Positions 47,155 to 60,605 of a stretch of 64,000 nucleotides of DNA are shown in pieces. Both the position numbers and the translations under genes were made by a program. The stretch covers positions 216,256,001 to 216,320,000 of the forward strand of contig JBITNC010000001.1 of assembly GCA_050084985.1 (NCBI GenBank). The letters run 5' to 3'. The stretch comes from Nageia nagi (taxonomy: Eukaryota > Pinophyta). Position 1 is the first letter of the stretch, and every line of letters starts with the position of its first letter. A model generated the notes under the pieces. That model was given only the letters and a program-made list of their open reading frames with translations. It was not told the DNA's origin and searched no databases.

Positions 47155-50100
47155 ATGGTTCAAACTAGAAGTATGATCGCTAAGAAAATGCAAGAACACC
47201 CATTTGATATACAAGAAATAGATTCAGATAATATGGATTTGATAGAGTATCTAGTTAGGAGGCCACCTCCTTTAGATGAATCAAATTCATGGGTAGTTCA
47301 TTATGAAGGTAAAGATTTGGATTGGGGTTATGATCAATCTAGATTGCAAAGACAAAGTATAGAAGATCTTACTACCAAGGCTAGAATACAAGTGTTAGAT
47401 GAAGAGTTAATTGAAATTCATCATCACTTAGCTAATCATAGGGCCATTCCTAAGACATCTTCTAGTTTACCAGGAGATGTTAAAAAATGAAATCAAAGGT
47501 GTGATAACTTAAAAATTGATGAGGATAAATCTCAGGCTAAAACCATAGCGGTACCAGAAACTAAACCACACAAAGCTAAATATGAAAGAGTCACACATCT
47601 ATTATCAGATGGTCAAAAGGTTAGTTCATTAATTCGCAAAGAGGGATACCCTTTTTCTCATAAATCTTTCGAGTTAGGAAAAAATGAAGTATCAATATCT
47701 ACAAGCAATTTATCTCAAAGAGCTCCTTCAATAAGACAAATGGAAAAATCTTATGCTTCTAAGGGAGGATTACATAGAAGGACATCTAAGTACAACGTAG
47801 AGGAGATACCTTCCTATGAAGAACTAAAAGAATGACAACTATATAAAACAAAAGTTGGTCAAAAATTCATGGAAATACATGCTGATGATATTAAAAAAGC
47901 CACGGAGATGCAATATCTTTTAAAGGAAGTTGATGAATTTATTAAAATACAAGAATAGGAGGATAAATTAAAAGAGATGGAAGATAAAATTCTTAGGGAT
48001 AAAAGGAGATTCATAGAACAAGAACAAGCAAACAAAGAAAGAAGTGAATTCCTAGAACAAGAAAAGAAAAGACATCATAGAGAATAAGAAATTCAACTTC
48101 ATTTAAAAGAATTACAACTTGAAGAATTAGAAAATGAAAAAATTAAAAAAGAACAATATCTACATATGGAGAAAGAAAAACAAATACAGTGGGAAGAATA
48201 TCAAAAAATAAAAAATTTGAAACTTGAAACTCCTGAAGGAAGTCAAATACGAAGATATCAAGACCCCTACTTAGATAGACAAGAAGCAATGGATAAAGAG
48301 ATAGCTATTTCATTACAAAAGGAAATGGATAAAGAACTAGAACTTCAAAAATTATATGATAAACAAAAACAAGATTCCATTAAGAGTTGGGTGGAACAAA
48401 CTCAAAATCAAATAAGACAACCTGATTACAAAGGAAAAGATTTATATAGAAAAAATATATCCCAAAAGCCTCCTGAAATCCCTATTCCATGATGTCATTC
48501 ACCTCTTAAAATTTTACCTTCACCACCATCTAAGGTTCCTTCTAACTATGAGTCTCACACTTCAAGATCAATTTCAGAGAAGGATCTGAATATTCGAAGA
48601 CATCATAGACACACTCAAGGTCATAGAACTGATAAAGAATTAGAAGACTTTATGAAAGACTTTATAAATTGAGAAATGAATGTTCAAGGGCTTAAAAAGT
48701 TAAATTATAAGAACATTTGTAATGAGCCTATTCATCCAAGTGTTCCAAAAAAGAAATTACCACATAGGTTCGAACTTCCTAAGATAGAATCATTCAAAGG
48801 AAGAGAGGATCCAAAAGAACATCTGAGAAAATTTACATTTTCTAATTATCAAATAGCTAATGATGACTCGTTAATGTTACGTATATTTCCTATGACACTC
48901 ACAAGCCAAGCTTTAGATTGGTATAATAACTTGCCTATGCGTAGTTTATATACATTCAAACAATTGGCTAATCAATTTCTTGAACACTTTAGAATCAATA
49001 TCAAAGAAAAATCTTCAATTACAGATCTTACAAGATTATAACAATTTTTTGATGAAACTATACAAGATTACATCTCAAGATGGTGGGCTATACTCACTAG
49101 TATGCCTTATACAACACCACAATAAGAATTGGTTAAGTTATTTAGTCAAAGTTATCTAAGACCAAAAGCTAGTATTCTCCAAATTCAACAACTTAAAACT
49201 TTTGAAGAAGCTATTACTCAAGTAGTAGTTATAGAAAGAGTTAAAATTCAAGATGGAGAATTAAAGCTCAAGAAGAAGGAATACAAAAAATGTAATCAAC
49301 ATGAAAATAGTACTAAACAACCACAAAGTAATCAAATAGCTATGATAGAGAATTCTGGTCAAGCTTCAAAAATTGAAGAAAATGTTGAACCTAAGCCTAA
49401 AAGAAATTTTACCCCATTATCAGAACCATTATCTGAAATACTTAAAAAATTATGTGATAATGGTATGATTACATTACCTGATATAAAACTTGAAAATCTT
49501 GATGCTAAAGAAAGAAAATGGTATAAGGAGAATGAATTTTATGTTTATCATAGATAAAAAGGACATAAGACAAATAGATGCTAAACTTTACAGCATAAAA
49601 TTCAAGACTTGATAGATAGTGGAAAGATAGATGTGGATAATCCTATTGTGCCTTCAAATCAAAATTTAGGGATATATCAAATTCCCTTACCTTCACATCA
49701 GGCTAACAATGTGGTGATTATCCCAAACCAAATGAACTATACATGCAATGATAAGGATACACCATTTATAGGGACTGTAGAGGATTCAATACACATGAAT
49801 GGTATAGCTATAAGAGCACAAAAATATTATAATAAATAAGATAACCCATGAAAAAACTAATCGATATCACACCCAATTAATGTACAACCTATACCTCCTC
49901 CACAATAATCTAAAGTTTCGATAAAAGGAGTGCTTCAATGACAATTAAAAATGTCTCCGGTTAAGATGACCTTATTTGAGTTATTACAATAGTCTGGGAG
50001 TTATAGGGAAGCTATGAATCAAATTCTATAAGAAATTCAAGTGGATATTAGTAACCCTAATAATTTTATTTCAATAGTTGAAAGTTTGAAGATATCTCAA

Positions 50101-53100
50101 CAACCTAGTATCACCTTCTATGAACAAGAAAAATTTAAAAATGATGGACAAGGTGGACTTGATCCACCTTTACATATAATGGGTAAAGTAGATGGGAAAT
50201 TGTTTAAAAGAATTCTGATAGATGAAGGTTCAGCTATAAATATAATTTTAGAGGCTGCATATAAAAATTTGAATTTATCAAATTCACTTATTTTAGCCTC
50301 TTCTTTACAAATTAGGGTGTTTAATGATGTAGTGTGTTCAACTTTGGGATCAATAGTGCTACCGATTACAATAGGGACTAAAACTGTTCAAACTTTATTA
50401 CATATAATTGAAGGAAATATTATACAATACAATATTCTTTTAGGATGTCCATGGATTAGAGAAATGCAATGTGTTCCATCAACTTACCATGGACGTTTAA
50501 AATACATCTACAAAGATAAAGTTCATTGTGTATTCAAAGATCTAGATCCTTATTCACATTGTAACTTAATTTTTGATCCAAATAAAGTGACATTACCATC
50601 TCCTAATTTATCAACTATATTAATAAACAAAAATATGAGTCAATCCAAAGTCATAAAAGGAAAAAGTGATATAGCTATACAAGATAAAGATACTTGGGAA
50701 AAGGTTGCTAAAACTTTAGATGAAAAATATGGAGCTTCTTCATCAAAACAAGTGAATGCTACTTCTAATAACGACTCATCCAATGCATATCTAATCAAAG
50801 TTAAATTAATGAATTTAGGGATGGGAGAATATTATGTAGATGATGTGGTATTTAATATACCTTCATCATAAGAAGTGGGTAAAGTATCAGAATCACCTAG
50901 TGTGATTGGACAAATAGTACCTTTAGGAGAAGTACCTAATCAGACAATGTTTATTTATGCGGGGATAGTAGATCTTGTGTCAACAATACTCAATCAAACA
51001 TATGAAGGAAATTTCAATAATGATATGAAATATTTATTGCCATGTTCAAGAACATTTGTCTTAAACTATTTTAACAAATGTAATTGGCAAGGACGAGGAT
51101 TGGGTAGATATGAATAGGGTCTATGCAAAATAATTGAATTACAATATCAAGATCCCACTAATAAAAGGGGATTAGGTTATCAAAATAATTATAAAAATCT
51201 AGAAAATTTAGGAGAAGAGAATTTGGATTATAATGAAGAAATTTTAGAGAAAGAATCCATAGTACAAGAAAGTGTTGATATAAGAGAAGAATAGTTAAGT
51301 GAAATGGATGTCTTAGAAGGGGTCAAAGTACTCTTCATAAATAATATTGAGCCATCCTAGAATCATTCATGCTTACGAAGTGATATATAAGAAAAAATAA
51401 ATAAAAATGTCAAATCATCAATCAGTCCATATTTTGGTATACCATCGATAAATATGGTTATAATAAAAGAGAACAATATTGAAGATCAAAATAATGAACA
51501 AATAGATGAAGTTAATGAAAATCAAAATTTAGTTAAAATAATAGCCAATACTTCTACAGATGAAGCAATTGCTGATTTCTCTCTTATATCATCCAACCCT
51601 TTGGTATATGAGTTCAAAAACGTAGATCACATACTTGGTTCCTATGAAAATCATGTATGCATGAATGAACAAACTCAAGAATATGATGAAGAGTATAGTG
51701 TTAACGATAATGGTTGGATATCGGTACCGAATCAATTAGAAGAAGGATCATGTATGCTTACTGAAAAGGTCTTAGAAATAAATATCAGTAATGATCCTTA
51801 AAATCCTAAAATAATTCAATTAGGAGAAAACCTCATGGAAAATGAGCAAGATGAAATTATAACCTTATTAAAAGAATGAGAAAAGGTATTTGCATGGTCA
51901 TATGCAGATATGCCTGGAATAGATCCCAAATTAGTAGTGCATAATTTGGCATTAAAGCCTGATGCTAAATTGGTTAAACAAAAATTATGTAAAATGCATC
52001 CTACTATAGAAGTAATGGTAAAAGAAGAACTTCAGAAATTATTAGAAGCTAAATTCATACAACCTATAGATTATTTAGATTGGATATCTAATATGGTACC
52101 TATGAAAAAACCAAGTGGAAAAATAAGAATATGCATAGATTTCCATGATCTTAATAAAGCTTGTCCTAAGGATGACTTCCCTCTACCTAACATTGATAGT
52201 TTGGTAGACTCAACAGTGGGACATGATATGTTGTCATTAATGGACGGATTTTCTGGTTACAATCAAATAAAAATAGCTCCTAAAGATCAACATAAAATAG
52301 CCTTTATAACTCCTTGGGGTATCTTTTGTTATAAAGTTATGCCTTTTGGATTAAAAAATGCCGGTGCAACTTATCAAAGGGCTATGACTTATATATTCCA
52401 TGATTATATGCACAACATAGTAGAAGATTATGTCGATGATTTGTTGGTTAGATCTAAACATTGAGTAGATCATGGAAAAGACCTAATTAAAGTCTTGCAT
52501 AGATTATTAGAACATAAAGTAAGATTAAATCCAAAAAAGTGTGTTTTTGGTGTAACCTCAAGAAAATTATTAGGATTCATTGTGTCCCAACGAGGATTTG
52601 AAATAGATCCTACTAAAGTGAAGGCAGTAGTAGATATGCCACCTCCTGTAAATATAAAATAATTACAAAGTTTACAGGGTAAGTTACAAGCCATCAGAAG
52701 GTTTATAGCTCAACTTTTTGATAAATGTAAACCATTGACAAAACTATTAAAAAAGGGAGTGGTATATCATTGGGGCAAAGAGCAACAAGATACATTCAAT
52801 GAAATTAAAAGATATATATTATCCCCTCTTGTCTTAAGTCCACCAAGAAAAGATATACCCTTCTTGTTATATATTTCTACTACTGAAACTACCTTAGGAA
52901 TAATGCTTGCTTAGAAGAATGAACATAATAAAGAGCAAGCTATATATTATCTGAGTAGAACACTAGTAATCTATGAGATTAAATATATATATTTGGAAAA
53001 ATTATGTCTTGCTATCATTTTTTCTACTAAAAAACTTTGACATTATATGCTTAATCATACAACGTATGTCATCTCTAAAGTGGATCTGTTGAAATATATG

Positions 53101-55087
53101 ATGAATAAAACTTATCAAAATTCAAGAACTGTAAAGTGGATAATGCATTTAACTGAATTTGATTTACATTTTATTGGACAAAAATCAATAAAAGGATAAG
53201 TAATTGCTAACTATCTCACTGATGCTCCATTGCAAGATGATAAACCCCTTGTCATTGAATTACCTAATGATGGGGTGTTTTAACTAGATGAAATTGAAAT
53301 ACCTGTAGAACCTGAAGACAAGTGGGATATGACAATACACTTTGATGGTTCTTGATGTGAACAAGGTAGTGGAGCAAATGTCGTATTTATAACCCCGTAA
53401 GGGTCCCTATACCGTATTCATTTAAATTAAAATTTCCTTGTACTAATAATAATGCGGAATATGAACCTTTGATATTAGCATTAAAAATAGTTGTTAGATT
53501 AAAACTTAAAAGAATTAAGATTATTGGAGATTCTTTACTCATCGAAAATCAAGTGAAAGGAATCTATCAATGTAAAGAACCTTCACTTCAAAAGTATAAA
53601 GCATTAGTTGAAGAATTATTAAAATCTTTTGACCAATTTAGTATAGAAGTAGCACCAAGATCATCTAATAGATTTGCAAATGCTATGGCTTCTATTGGAT
53701 CTCTTATCCCAGAAGATCCTAAAAAATCTTTGATTCAAGTTGAAATAATTCAATTAACTCAATCATCATTACAATAGGAAGATGAAGAAAAAGATGTATT
53801 AAATATTGATGTAACTGATAAAAATAATTGGTACAAGGAATTGATAGATTTTTTAAAATTTGGAACTCTTCCCACAAACCTTAATAAATCATCACGATGA
53901 GCATTTAAAATCAAAGCAACTAAATATTATTTGATAGGGGATATCTTGCATCAACGAAATTTCAATGGTATTCTACTCAGATGTCTTGAATGTAATGATA
54001 TTAAAAAGGCTATATCCTTCACTCATGATGGAACATGTGGCGGACATTTTAACGGTGTTGCAATTGTAAAATGATTAATACGGATGGGGTATTATTGGCA
54101 TACTATGGAAAAGGATTATTGTGAATATGTTAAAAGGTGTTTTAAATGTCAATAATACGCTCATTTATTTTCACAACTGTCTCAAGAATTACACCCTACA
54201 TAATCACTTTGGCCATTCTCTAAATGGGCCTTAGACTTAATAGGAAAAATTACACCTACATCTTCTGGTGGACACAAGTTCATCATTACAGGAACTGAAT
54301 ATTTTACTAAATGGGTAGAGGCTATTCCCATGACTTCCACCATTGGTGCATGAATTGCTGAATTTATAGAAAACTATATTATATGTAGATTCGGTGTACC
54401 AAATCAATTAATTATGGATAATGGAAAGAATTTTAAAAATAAGGATATAAAACATATGTGTGACAAGTATAACATTAAACAAAGTTTTTCCACTCCATAT
54501 TATCCACAAGGCAATGGATAGGCAGAGGCTACTAATAAAACTATTCGAAACATCTTAGCAAAAATAGTAAATGATTCTCATAGAGATTGGCATATGCAAA
54601 TATCAAAAGCTTTATGGGCTTATCATACCAGTGTACGCACCCCTATTGGGGTAACACCATTCTCTTTAGTATATAAAATAGAATCCATCCTACCCATAGA
54701 ACTTGAGATACCATCTCTTAGAGTAAATCTAAGTGAGCAAAATTCCAATGAAGAAGCAAGACAGACTCACCTAGATCAGTTATTGCTTTTAGATAAAAAA
54801 CATATTAATGCTTTAGAACATATGCATGTTTATCAGAAGAGGATAAAACAAGCTTTTGACAAAAGGGCTTTAATTCATGAGTTCAAAATAGGTGATTTAG
54901 TTTTAAAAGAAAATCAACAAACTTCATGAATAGAATGATAGCTTAGAGATAAGTTTGCTCCGAATTGGTTAGGACCATATATCATTAAGAAAAAATTTGG
55001 TAGAGGAACTTATCATTTATCAGACTTAGAAGGAAATGAAGAGCATGAACCTATAAATATCATGCATCTTTGACCCTTCCATACATA

Positions 55088-55088
<1 letters not shown>
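47155..55088 (+). pseudogene. gag-pol: E3 gag-pol polyprotein, broken
   Basis: One frame runs from ATG 47155 to about 53400 and a second, after a single 1-base shift near 53400, to TAA 55086-55088. Domains in order are: a long charged gag N-terminus with coiled coil (47890-48480); the gag domain (FKGREDPKEHLRKF, QALDWYNNLPMRSLYTF; 48770-49110); a degraded knuckle (49540-49590); protease (ILIDEGSAINII, 50212-50247); a G-patch-like piece (QGRGLGRYE...KRGLGY, 51080-51180); RT (VPMKKPSGKIRICIDFHDLN; YVDD at 52429-52440); RNase H; archaeal RNase H (IHFDGS near 53335); integrase (HDGTCGGHF, MDNGKNFKN, YYPQGNG.AEATNKT). About thirty stops interrupt it, nearly all explicable as CAG, CAA or CGA with C-to-T. 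Confidence 0.92.

Positions 55089-55128
<40 letters not shown>
55088..55128 (+). repeat. (AAT)n microsatellite
   Basis: About thirteen AAT repeats begin exactly at the pol stop codon. Confidence 0.95.
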
Positions 55129-55207
55129 GTGTACATTAGTTTTCTTTCATTTTATTTTATTGTTAAAATAATAAATAAATAAAAATATTAATATTTGTCA
55201 AGTGTTA

Positions 55208-56455
55208 ATGATTAAAATAGAAAGGATGAATCTAGCAAAGGAATCTACTGAAGGTAGCTTCGTGCAACCATGAGTACGATTTCCACCACCCAGATACCCA
55301 AGTGATTTCGCATTAACGTATTTAAAACATAAATTTAATTTGAATCTCTTAAACTATTTATGATTGACTATTGATGAGCAATATGAAAGAACATGTCAAA
55401 TGTTTTGTGGTAGGAATAATGGTTGGGAAGTCACTTTTTGTGGATATGAAGCCTGCATTAATTTAGGCCCACAAATCTATTTCACCCATATGGAATGAAT
55501 ATCAAAAGAAATAATAGCTTTTTATCTACAATGGCCTTATGGAATGCCGAGAATCAACATAAGGTGTTAATTAATAGAGCCTTCACTCCTTTTAGCTAGG
55601 ATGAAATACATTGAATAATTAACTAAAAACCTAGAATGGATGGATGAGCTTTTACCTTATTTACCACATAAAAAGGTGATCTATGAATTTTCAAATGCTT
55701 TTGTGGCTTTCCCTCCTAGAACATCGTAACAATACTATAGGCAAATTCACAGATTCTCTCGCATACAAATGTGACACATAATTTAGAAATGAAAGTTGGA
55801 AGAAAGGCAAGCTTGTCGAATTTCTAAACTTACAATGATAAATCAAATAAGGGTTAGAAATGAGATCATCAAAAAATTATCAAAAGAACATAAAGTACAG
55901 AATAATGGAAATTATCTTCCTAGATTCGATAGTAGGTATGACAAAGATCTTGTTATGAAAGTTATTCGTAACATTCCTACCTCTTTGTATTCAAACATCT
56001 TTTCCATGCCTATTGAAATTCAATAAAAATTGGCCTTGACATTCTATAACACATGCGAATCTTATGGTTGGGATGTCAAAATAAATGGATCTCAAGTTAT
56101 TATATGTATCAATGCATTTGAACTATGGTGTTCTCCTAATTTAAAATATGATTTAATGATATATTTTTATCTCCTGTGGCCTACAAAAAAGCCTAAAATA
56201 ATAGTTAATTGTACTCATAATCTGACTTTAAAATATCGAGAATGAATCATCTTAATCACACAGACTGTGACATCTGAACACTTAGATTATTATATTCTAG
56301 AAATCTATCATAATCAAGTGGTATTGGATTTTAGTTTTTTGTTTAGTTCTACACATTGTTCATTCAATCTTGATGCAGTTCAAACTCAATTTGAATGTGT
56401 CATGAATAGATTCCCTAGAAAAAATTATAAAATCCTAAAAATTATAAAATTATAA
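55208..56455 (+). pseudogene. E3 ORF3: unrecognised protein with a duplicated ~155-residue module
   Basis: A single frame (frame 2) starts at ATG 55208 (MIKIERMNLAKEST), 119 bp after the pol stop, and runs to TAA at 56453-56455. That is about 415 codons with no frameshift but ten or so stops (TGA, TAA, TAG). I do not recognise the family. Two halves resemble each other: module 1 (about 55290-55700) has RYPSDF, GWEVTF, AFYLQWPYGMPRINIRC and HKKVIYEF; module 2 (about 55925-56380) has RYDKDL, GWDVKI, YFYLLWPTKKPKIIVNC and HNQVVLDF. No signal peptide or membrane segment is evident, so it does not look like an env-type gene. Position after integrase and the same strand suggest expression from the genomic or a spliced RNA. 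Confidence 0.7.
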
Positions 56456-58195
56456 AATCCTAAAAAATTATAAAACCCTAAAAAATTGAAAACTATAAAA
56501 CACATAAAAATTATAAAATTATAAAATCTACCTAGATGGAAACATCTAGAGGTTACTTGGCAATTGGGTGCCCTACCCTTGTATGATGTAAATGTATGTT
56601 GCATGTCATTATAAAAGTGATTATCCAGTAAATGTGTAATGTGTGAAAAGGTCATTTTAGGATAATTTCCTTGTTATCACTACATTCACTTTGTATTTTC
56701 TTTCATAAAGAAATGATATACTATAGATGATAGAAAAACATAAAGTTTATGTTTGAAAGAAAATGCATAAACTCCAAACACTTACAACATTAAAAATTTT
56801 GAAGAGAATTTGAATGAAATCATTCTAAGAGACATTGAGAGTGAAAGTTATGTGTCTATCCTATTATTCGCTCCATCTCAAACCCAAGAATCATTTGATA
56901 GTAAAAAAAAAAAGAGAGAGAATTGCTATCAATGATTCTTGGGTGATTATAATATCCTCTACCAGGGTTATGGATGCTTGACTAGTAGTAGAGCAAGGTT
57001 GTAGTAGGATTGAGGGGTTAATTCTCATCAGGGCTATGGATGCCTATCTAGCAATGAGGCATACCTTACAAGTGGTGATATGCCCATTTTGGTTAGCAAC
57101 CTTCTTTCCTATGGACCTCTATACATTTCATATGGATAGACTAGCTTATTAATGTCTCTAAGATATTTCATCTCAAATGATCTAAGAAGGGAAATGAATC
57201 TCACCGCACACACTAGAGTTTATAGATTCTGTTATCAACATATAACAATATTGTTTGATATCATCTTAGGTTATTAGTTCTTGAAATAAAGAAAGATAAG
57301 GTAGATGTTATAATAACTTGGTCGTTAATCTAAAATCACCTAATCTTTTGTCATAATTGTGTTTTGTTTATGTTTAGAACTGTTTGTATCATTTTGTTAA
57401 ACTCATTCCTTTCGAGAATACCATTACCTTTGAACATTATTAAAATAGCTTTTCTTTGGAAAGGATAGGAATGATTCTTTATTGTTCCCCTGACCAAGAT
57501 AAAGTTAATGTTCATATGCACCCATAAGTCACTAGTGTGTCATGTCAAGCCGTTTTCACTATTATCCATTACCTTTGAACATTATTAAAATTGTTTTTCT
57601 TTAGAAAGGATAGGAATGATTCTTTATTGTTCCCCTAACCAAGATAAAGTTAATGTTCATATGCATCCATAAGTCACTTGTTTGTCATGTCATTATGTCT
57701 ATTGTAAAATTGCCAAGGGCAAAAAATGATGCATCTGATTTCACAAAAATATAATAAAAATATGTCTTCAAATAACTTAACTTATTAAAATTATGAATTA
57801 AATTCATTATGCATTCGTATTTATTAAATTACGTTTGAGATTGTTAACATCATCAAATTAATTTGTTGACATTTTATCATCATCTAGAAAATTATAAAAA
57901 GATAGCCTCAAAAGTATATATCATACATTCCCTAATTACATCTATCATTAACATCCATTCATCATCAAAAAAGTAAAATACAATTATGATCTACATAACA
58001 TCACATCATGCCTATTTCATTCATTCATCTAAATAGAATAAAAGCTCATGCATCAAGAATCATACAAGTACCATAAATCAAGGATCAATCCATCTATATA
58101 TACATCATAACAGTCCATCAAAGAGTCATCATAACATCATGAATCATACAATAAAATACAAGGGTCCAATCACCTCATAAGAATATAAAATAACA
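56456..58195. other. E3 region between ORF3 and the antisense PMD gene
   Basis: No gene is recognised. A short AT repeat (ATTATAAAATCCTAAAAA) lies at 56430-56530. A ~125-bp segment at 57421-57547 is repeated at 57569-57693, sharing CATTACCTTTGAACATTATT and GGATAGGAATGATTCTTTAT. Phrases with AGGGTTATGGATGC / AGGGCTATGGATGC also recur at 56963 and 57028. Confidence 0.7.
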
Positions 58196-60605
58196 TCATG
58201 AGAAAGGGTATCTTCAAGGACTACCCCAACCACTACCTTGTCTACTAGGACTACTTGGTTGCCTCTATCGTCTACTGGTCTCTCCAGTACCCTGACCTGG
58301 AGGAGTAGTGCCTACAAATCCTATAGGAATACCTAGATGCTGATCTCTACACAACTTGGATGAACCAACCACCCCTAAGGGAGATGCCCAAGGTGTACCA
58401 CTCCTGCTAGAAAGACCTCATGATCTCTGAGTCCTGCTTGGTGATCCAACTGTACCTTGTACACTGCTACCTATCTGATAGGCTGAGATGTCTATAGGTA
58501 TATAACTCTTTGGAGGTATAGGATACTGAGCCCCTAAAGTAAAAGCTAGAACACCTATTAGCCATGACTGTACTATACTACTGTAAAAATCTTGTTACTA
58601 ATAAATACCATGATAGATAACTAAAGGAACACCTTCAAAAGTAGAGGTTGCTCCTAACTGATGAGCCTAAGCTCCCTATAAAGAGGAATAAGCCTCATCC
58701 CTCTCATGTATGTACCTATCTTGCTCAACCCTGTATCTGTACATACGTGAGTGGGCCTATGCTAGCTAGTGTCTCAGCTCATAAATGTCTCCTAACAAAG
58801 TATCAATGCTAGGAACCTATGTAGTAGGAGCCTCCTCAACTCCATGCATAACCTCTAGGGTAGCTCTCCCCTCACCAACACCTATAGCCTCCTCCTTAGA
58901 AGCTAACTCCTTAGGAGCATCCACCATGACCTCCTCTCCCATAGCCTCTGCTCCTGTAGGCTTCGTGCCTACCTCTCTCCCTCCTGCTGCTACACCCAAC
59001 TCTGCATCAACCTTAACACATTGATGAATGCATTGACCATCCAATCCACCATCTAAGCCATCATCTCCCTCCTCCCACCAAACTCTGAATGCCTCAGACA
59101 CTCCTACATCATCCTCTCTGATATCATCCTCTAATGGTCCCTCCTCCTGAGTAGGATTAGGCTCTACATAGACTAGTGGCTATACACCCTCTGCTGAAAT
59201 GGTGCCCTCATGCTGATACGGTACTGTTGGGTTAGGCACATCCTAAACCAAACCAAACTGATGATGCACCCACTCAAAATGAAAGTACTCTAGAAAATCT
59301 ACCTAATGACCACTCAAAACATGTGGCTACCAGATGCCAGCAAGCTCAGCTACGAGCTCTCTCCATATAGGATATGAGCGGTAGGGTCTAAATCTCACTT
59401 GATCAAGAATCAAATGACTAAGCATGTGGTGGTAATAGCCCACATCTTTATGGACTCCATCTAAAGGGTAAATATAATAATCCTCATGCCATCTGACTAT
59501 ACCTACCACATAATCCAAGTGGCTACCAAACCCTAGCATCGGTAATCTTGGAGGATGAGCCATAGTTATATGCTCATAGGCCCACACCTGCAAAGTGATA
59601 GTAACTAATAAAGAGGCCCTATGCCCTTGTGAATAAAAGAATAGCTCCCTATAAATCTAAGCTAATAATGTGGGTGCCCAAGCATACACTATACCATACC
59701 ATATCATATCTATAATAATAGGCAATAACGACCATGAAAACCTCCCACTGCCAGTATCAGGGAGAGCATAGCACTGTACCAAACCCATCAAATATGAAAA
59801 ATAGATCATCCTCTACTAATCCTCTAGCCAATACTGATAATATCTGATGCCACCTAAAATAATCTCAGAAATAATAGTGTCAACCCGAGTAGCTTTGTAT
59901 AGATAAGAGATGGCAGGTAAAGCTCCTATCCTATCCACCACAGGCAAAATTCTCTATCCATGTATAGGGAGTCTATATAATCTATGAATATCCTCTACTG
60001 TAATAGTCATCACCCCTATTAAAAGATGAAAAGTGTAGGTCACTACATCCCACCTATCTAATAATGCAGCCAATAATGGATACTCCCAATGAATGCGGCC
60101 CATGTGCGAACCCACTCCAAAACCAATGGAGCTAAAAAAGGCATGATCAATTGGACTTAGAAAAGCTCTACCCTCCTACAGAATTGAGGGATATCTACCT
60201 CGAGGCTCAAAGATGTCTCGAACCTGTATGATGTTAAAAAGTTTAGCTTACCATAAAAAAAATGGCATTTCATACTAAAATGCTAGTGTTTGTAAACTAT
60301 AACACTCGATCGCTGATGTTTGCATTCTAAACATCGGCATTTCTATTAACCACTCAGCTTAGGTCAGTGATCACAGTGGAATCAAGAAAATTTTTTACAA
60401 AAAACATAAATAAAAGCCTAATCTATAGATTTTATCTGATGGAAATGACTAAAATAATTTTTAAACATCATTCATGATTTCAATTTTGAGATTACATGGT
60501 TAAATTACAAGCTATAAATGAAAAATAGAAATTAAGGTTATTCCAAAACCCTACCTCTTCCCGGATAGGTTGGGAATGTCCAGTAGAGCGTCTACGTGGA
60601 GGCAT
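58196..60605 (-). pseudogene. E3 antisense PMD gene, two exons
   Basis: Exon 1 is 60605-60555 (17 codons, MPPRRRSTGHSQPIREE). Intron 1 is 60554-60224 (331 bp, GTAGGG...ACAG, phase 0). Exon 2 is 60223-58196. In total 692 codons keep one frame without any shift. Domain landmarks are HWEYPLLAALLDRWD, TFHLLIGVMTITVEDIHRLY and RLPIHG, then IDMIWYGIVYAWAPTLLA and LQVWAYEHITM. An acidic/Gly-rich stretch follows, then a predicted helix (IYELRH.LA.AHSRMYRYRV) and a low-complexity Ser/Pro/Gly tail. The breaks are stops, mainly TAG in Gln positions. The last stop could also be an earlier TGA near 58215. It converges on ORF3. The intron sits 57 codons before the W of DRWD, against 58 in E1. Confidence 0.88.
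60290..60345. promoter_or_regulatory. Repeated ATCGGTG/TGATGTTTGCA motifs in PMD intron 1 (E3)
   Basis: CGCTGATGTTTGCATT and AAACATCGGCATTT lie in the intron. Similar words occur in both LTRs (near 44622 and 61550). This parallels the motif cluster in intron 1 of E1 and E2, although the sequence differs. Confidence 0.45.

Noticed and set aside
55208-56455. ORF3 as an envelope-like gene
   Set aside because: No signal peptide, transmembrane helix or cleavage-site pattern is visible; only soluble-looking duplicated modules.
56425-56655. - strand ORF with FLGFYNFIIF repeats
   Set aside because: Caused by the short ATTATAAAATCC repeat at 56430-56530.
58785-59024. + strand ORF rich in Ser/Ala/Pro
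   Set aside because: It is the complement of the acidic/Gly-rich part of the E3 PMD exon 2. Low complexity keeps the opposite frame open.
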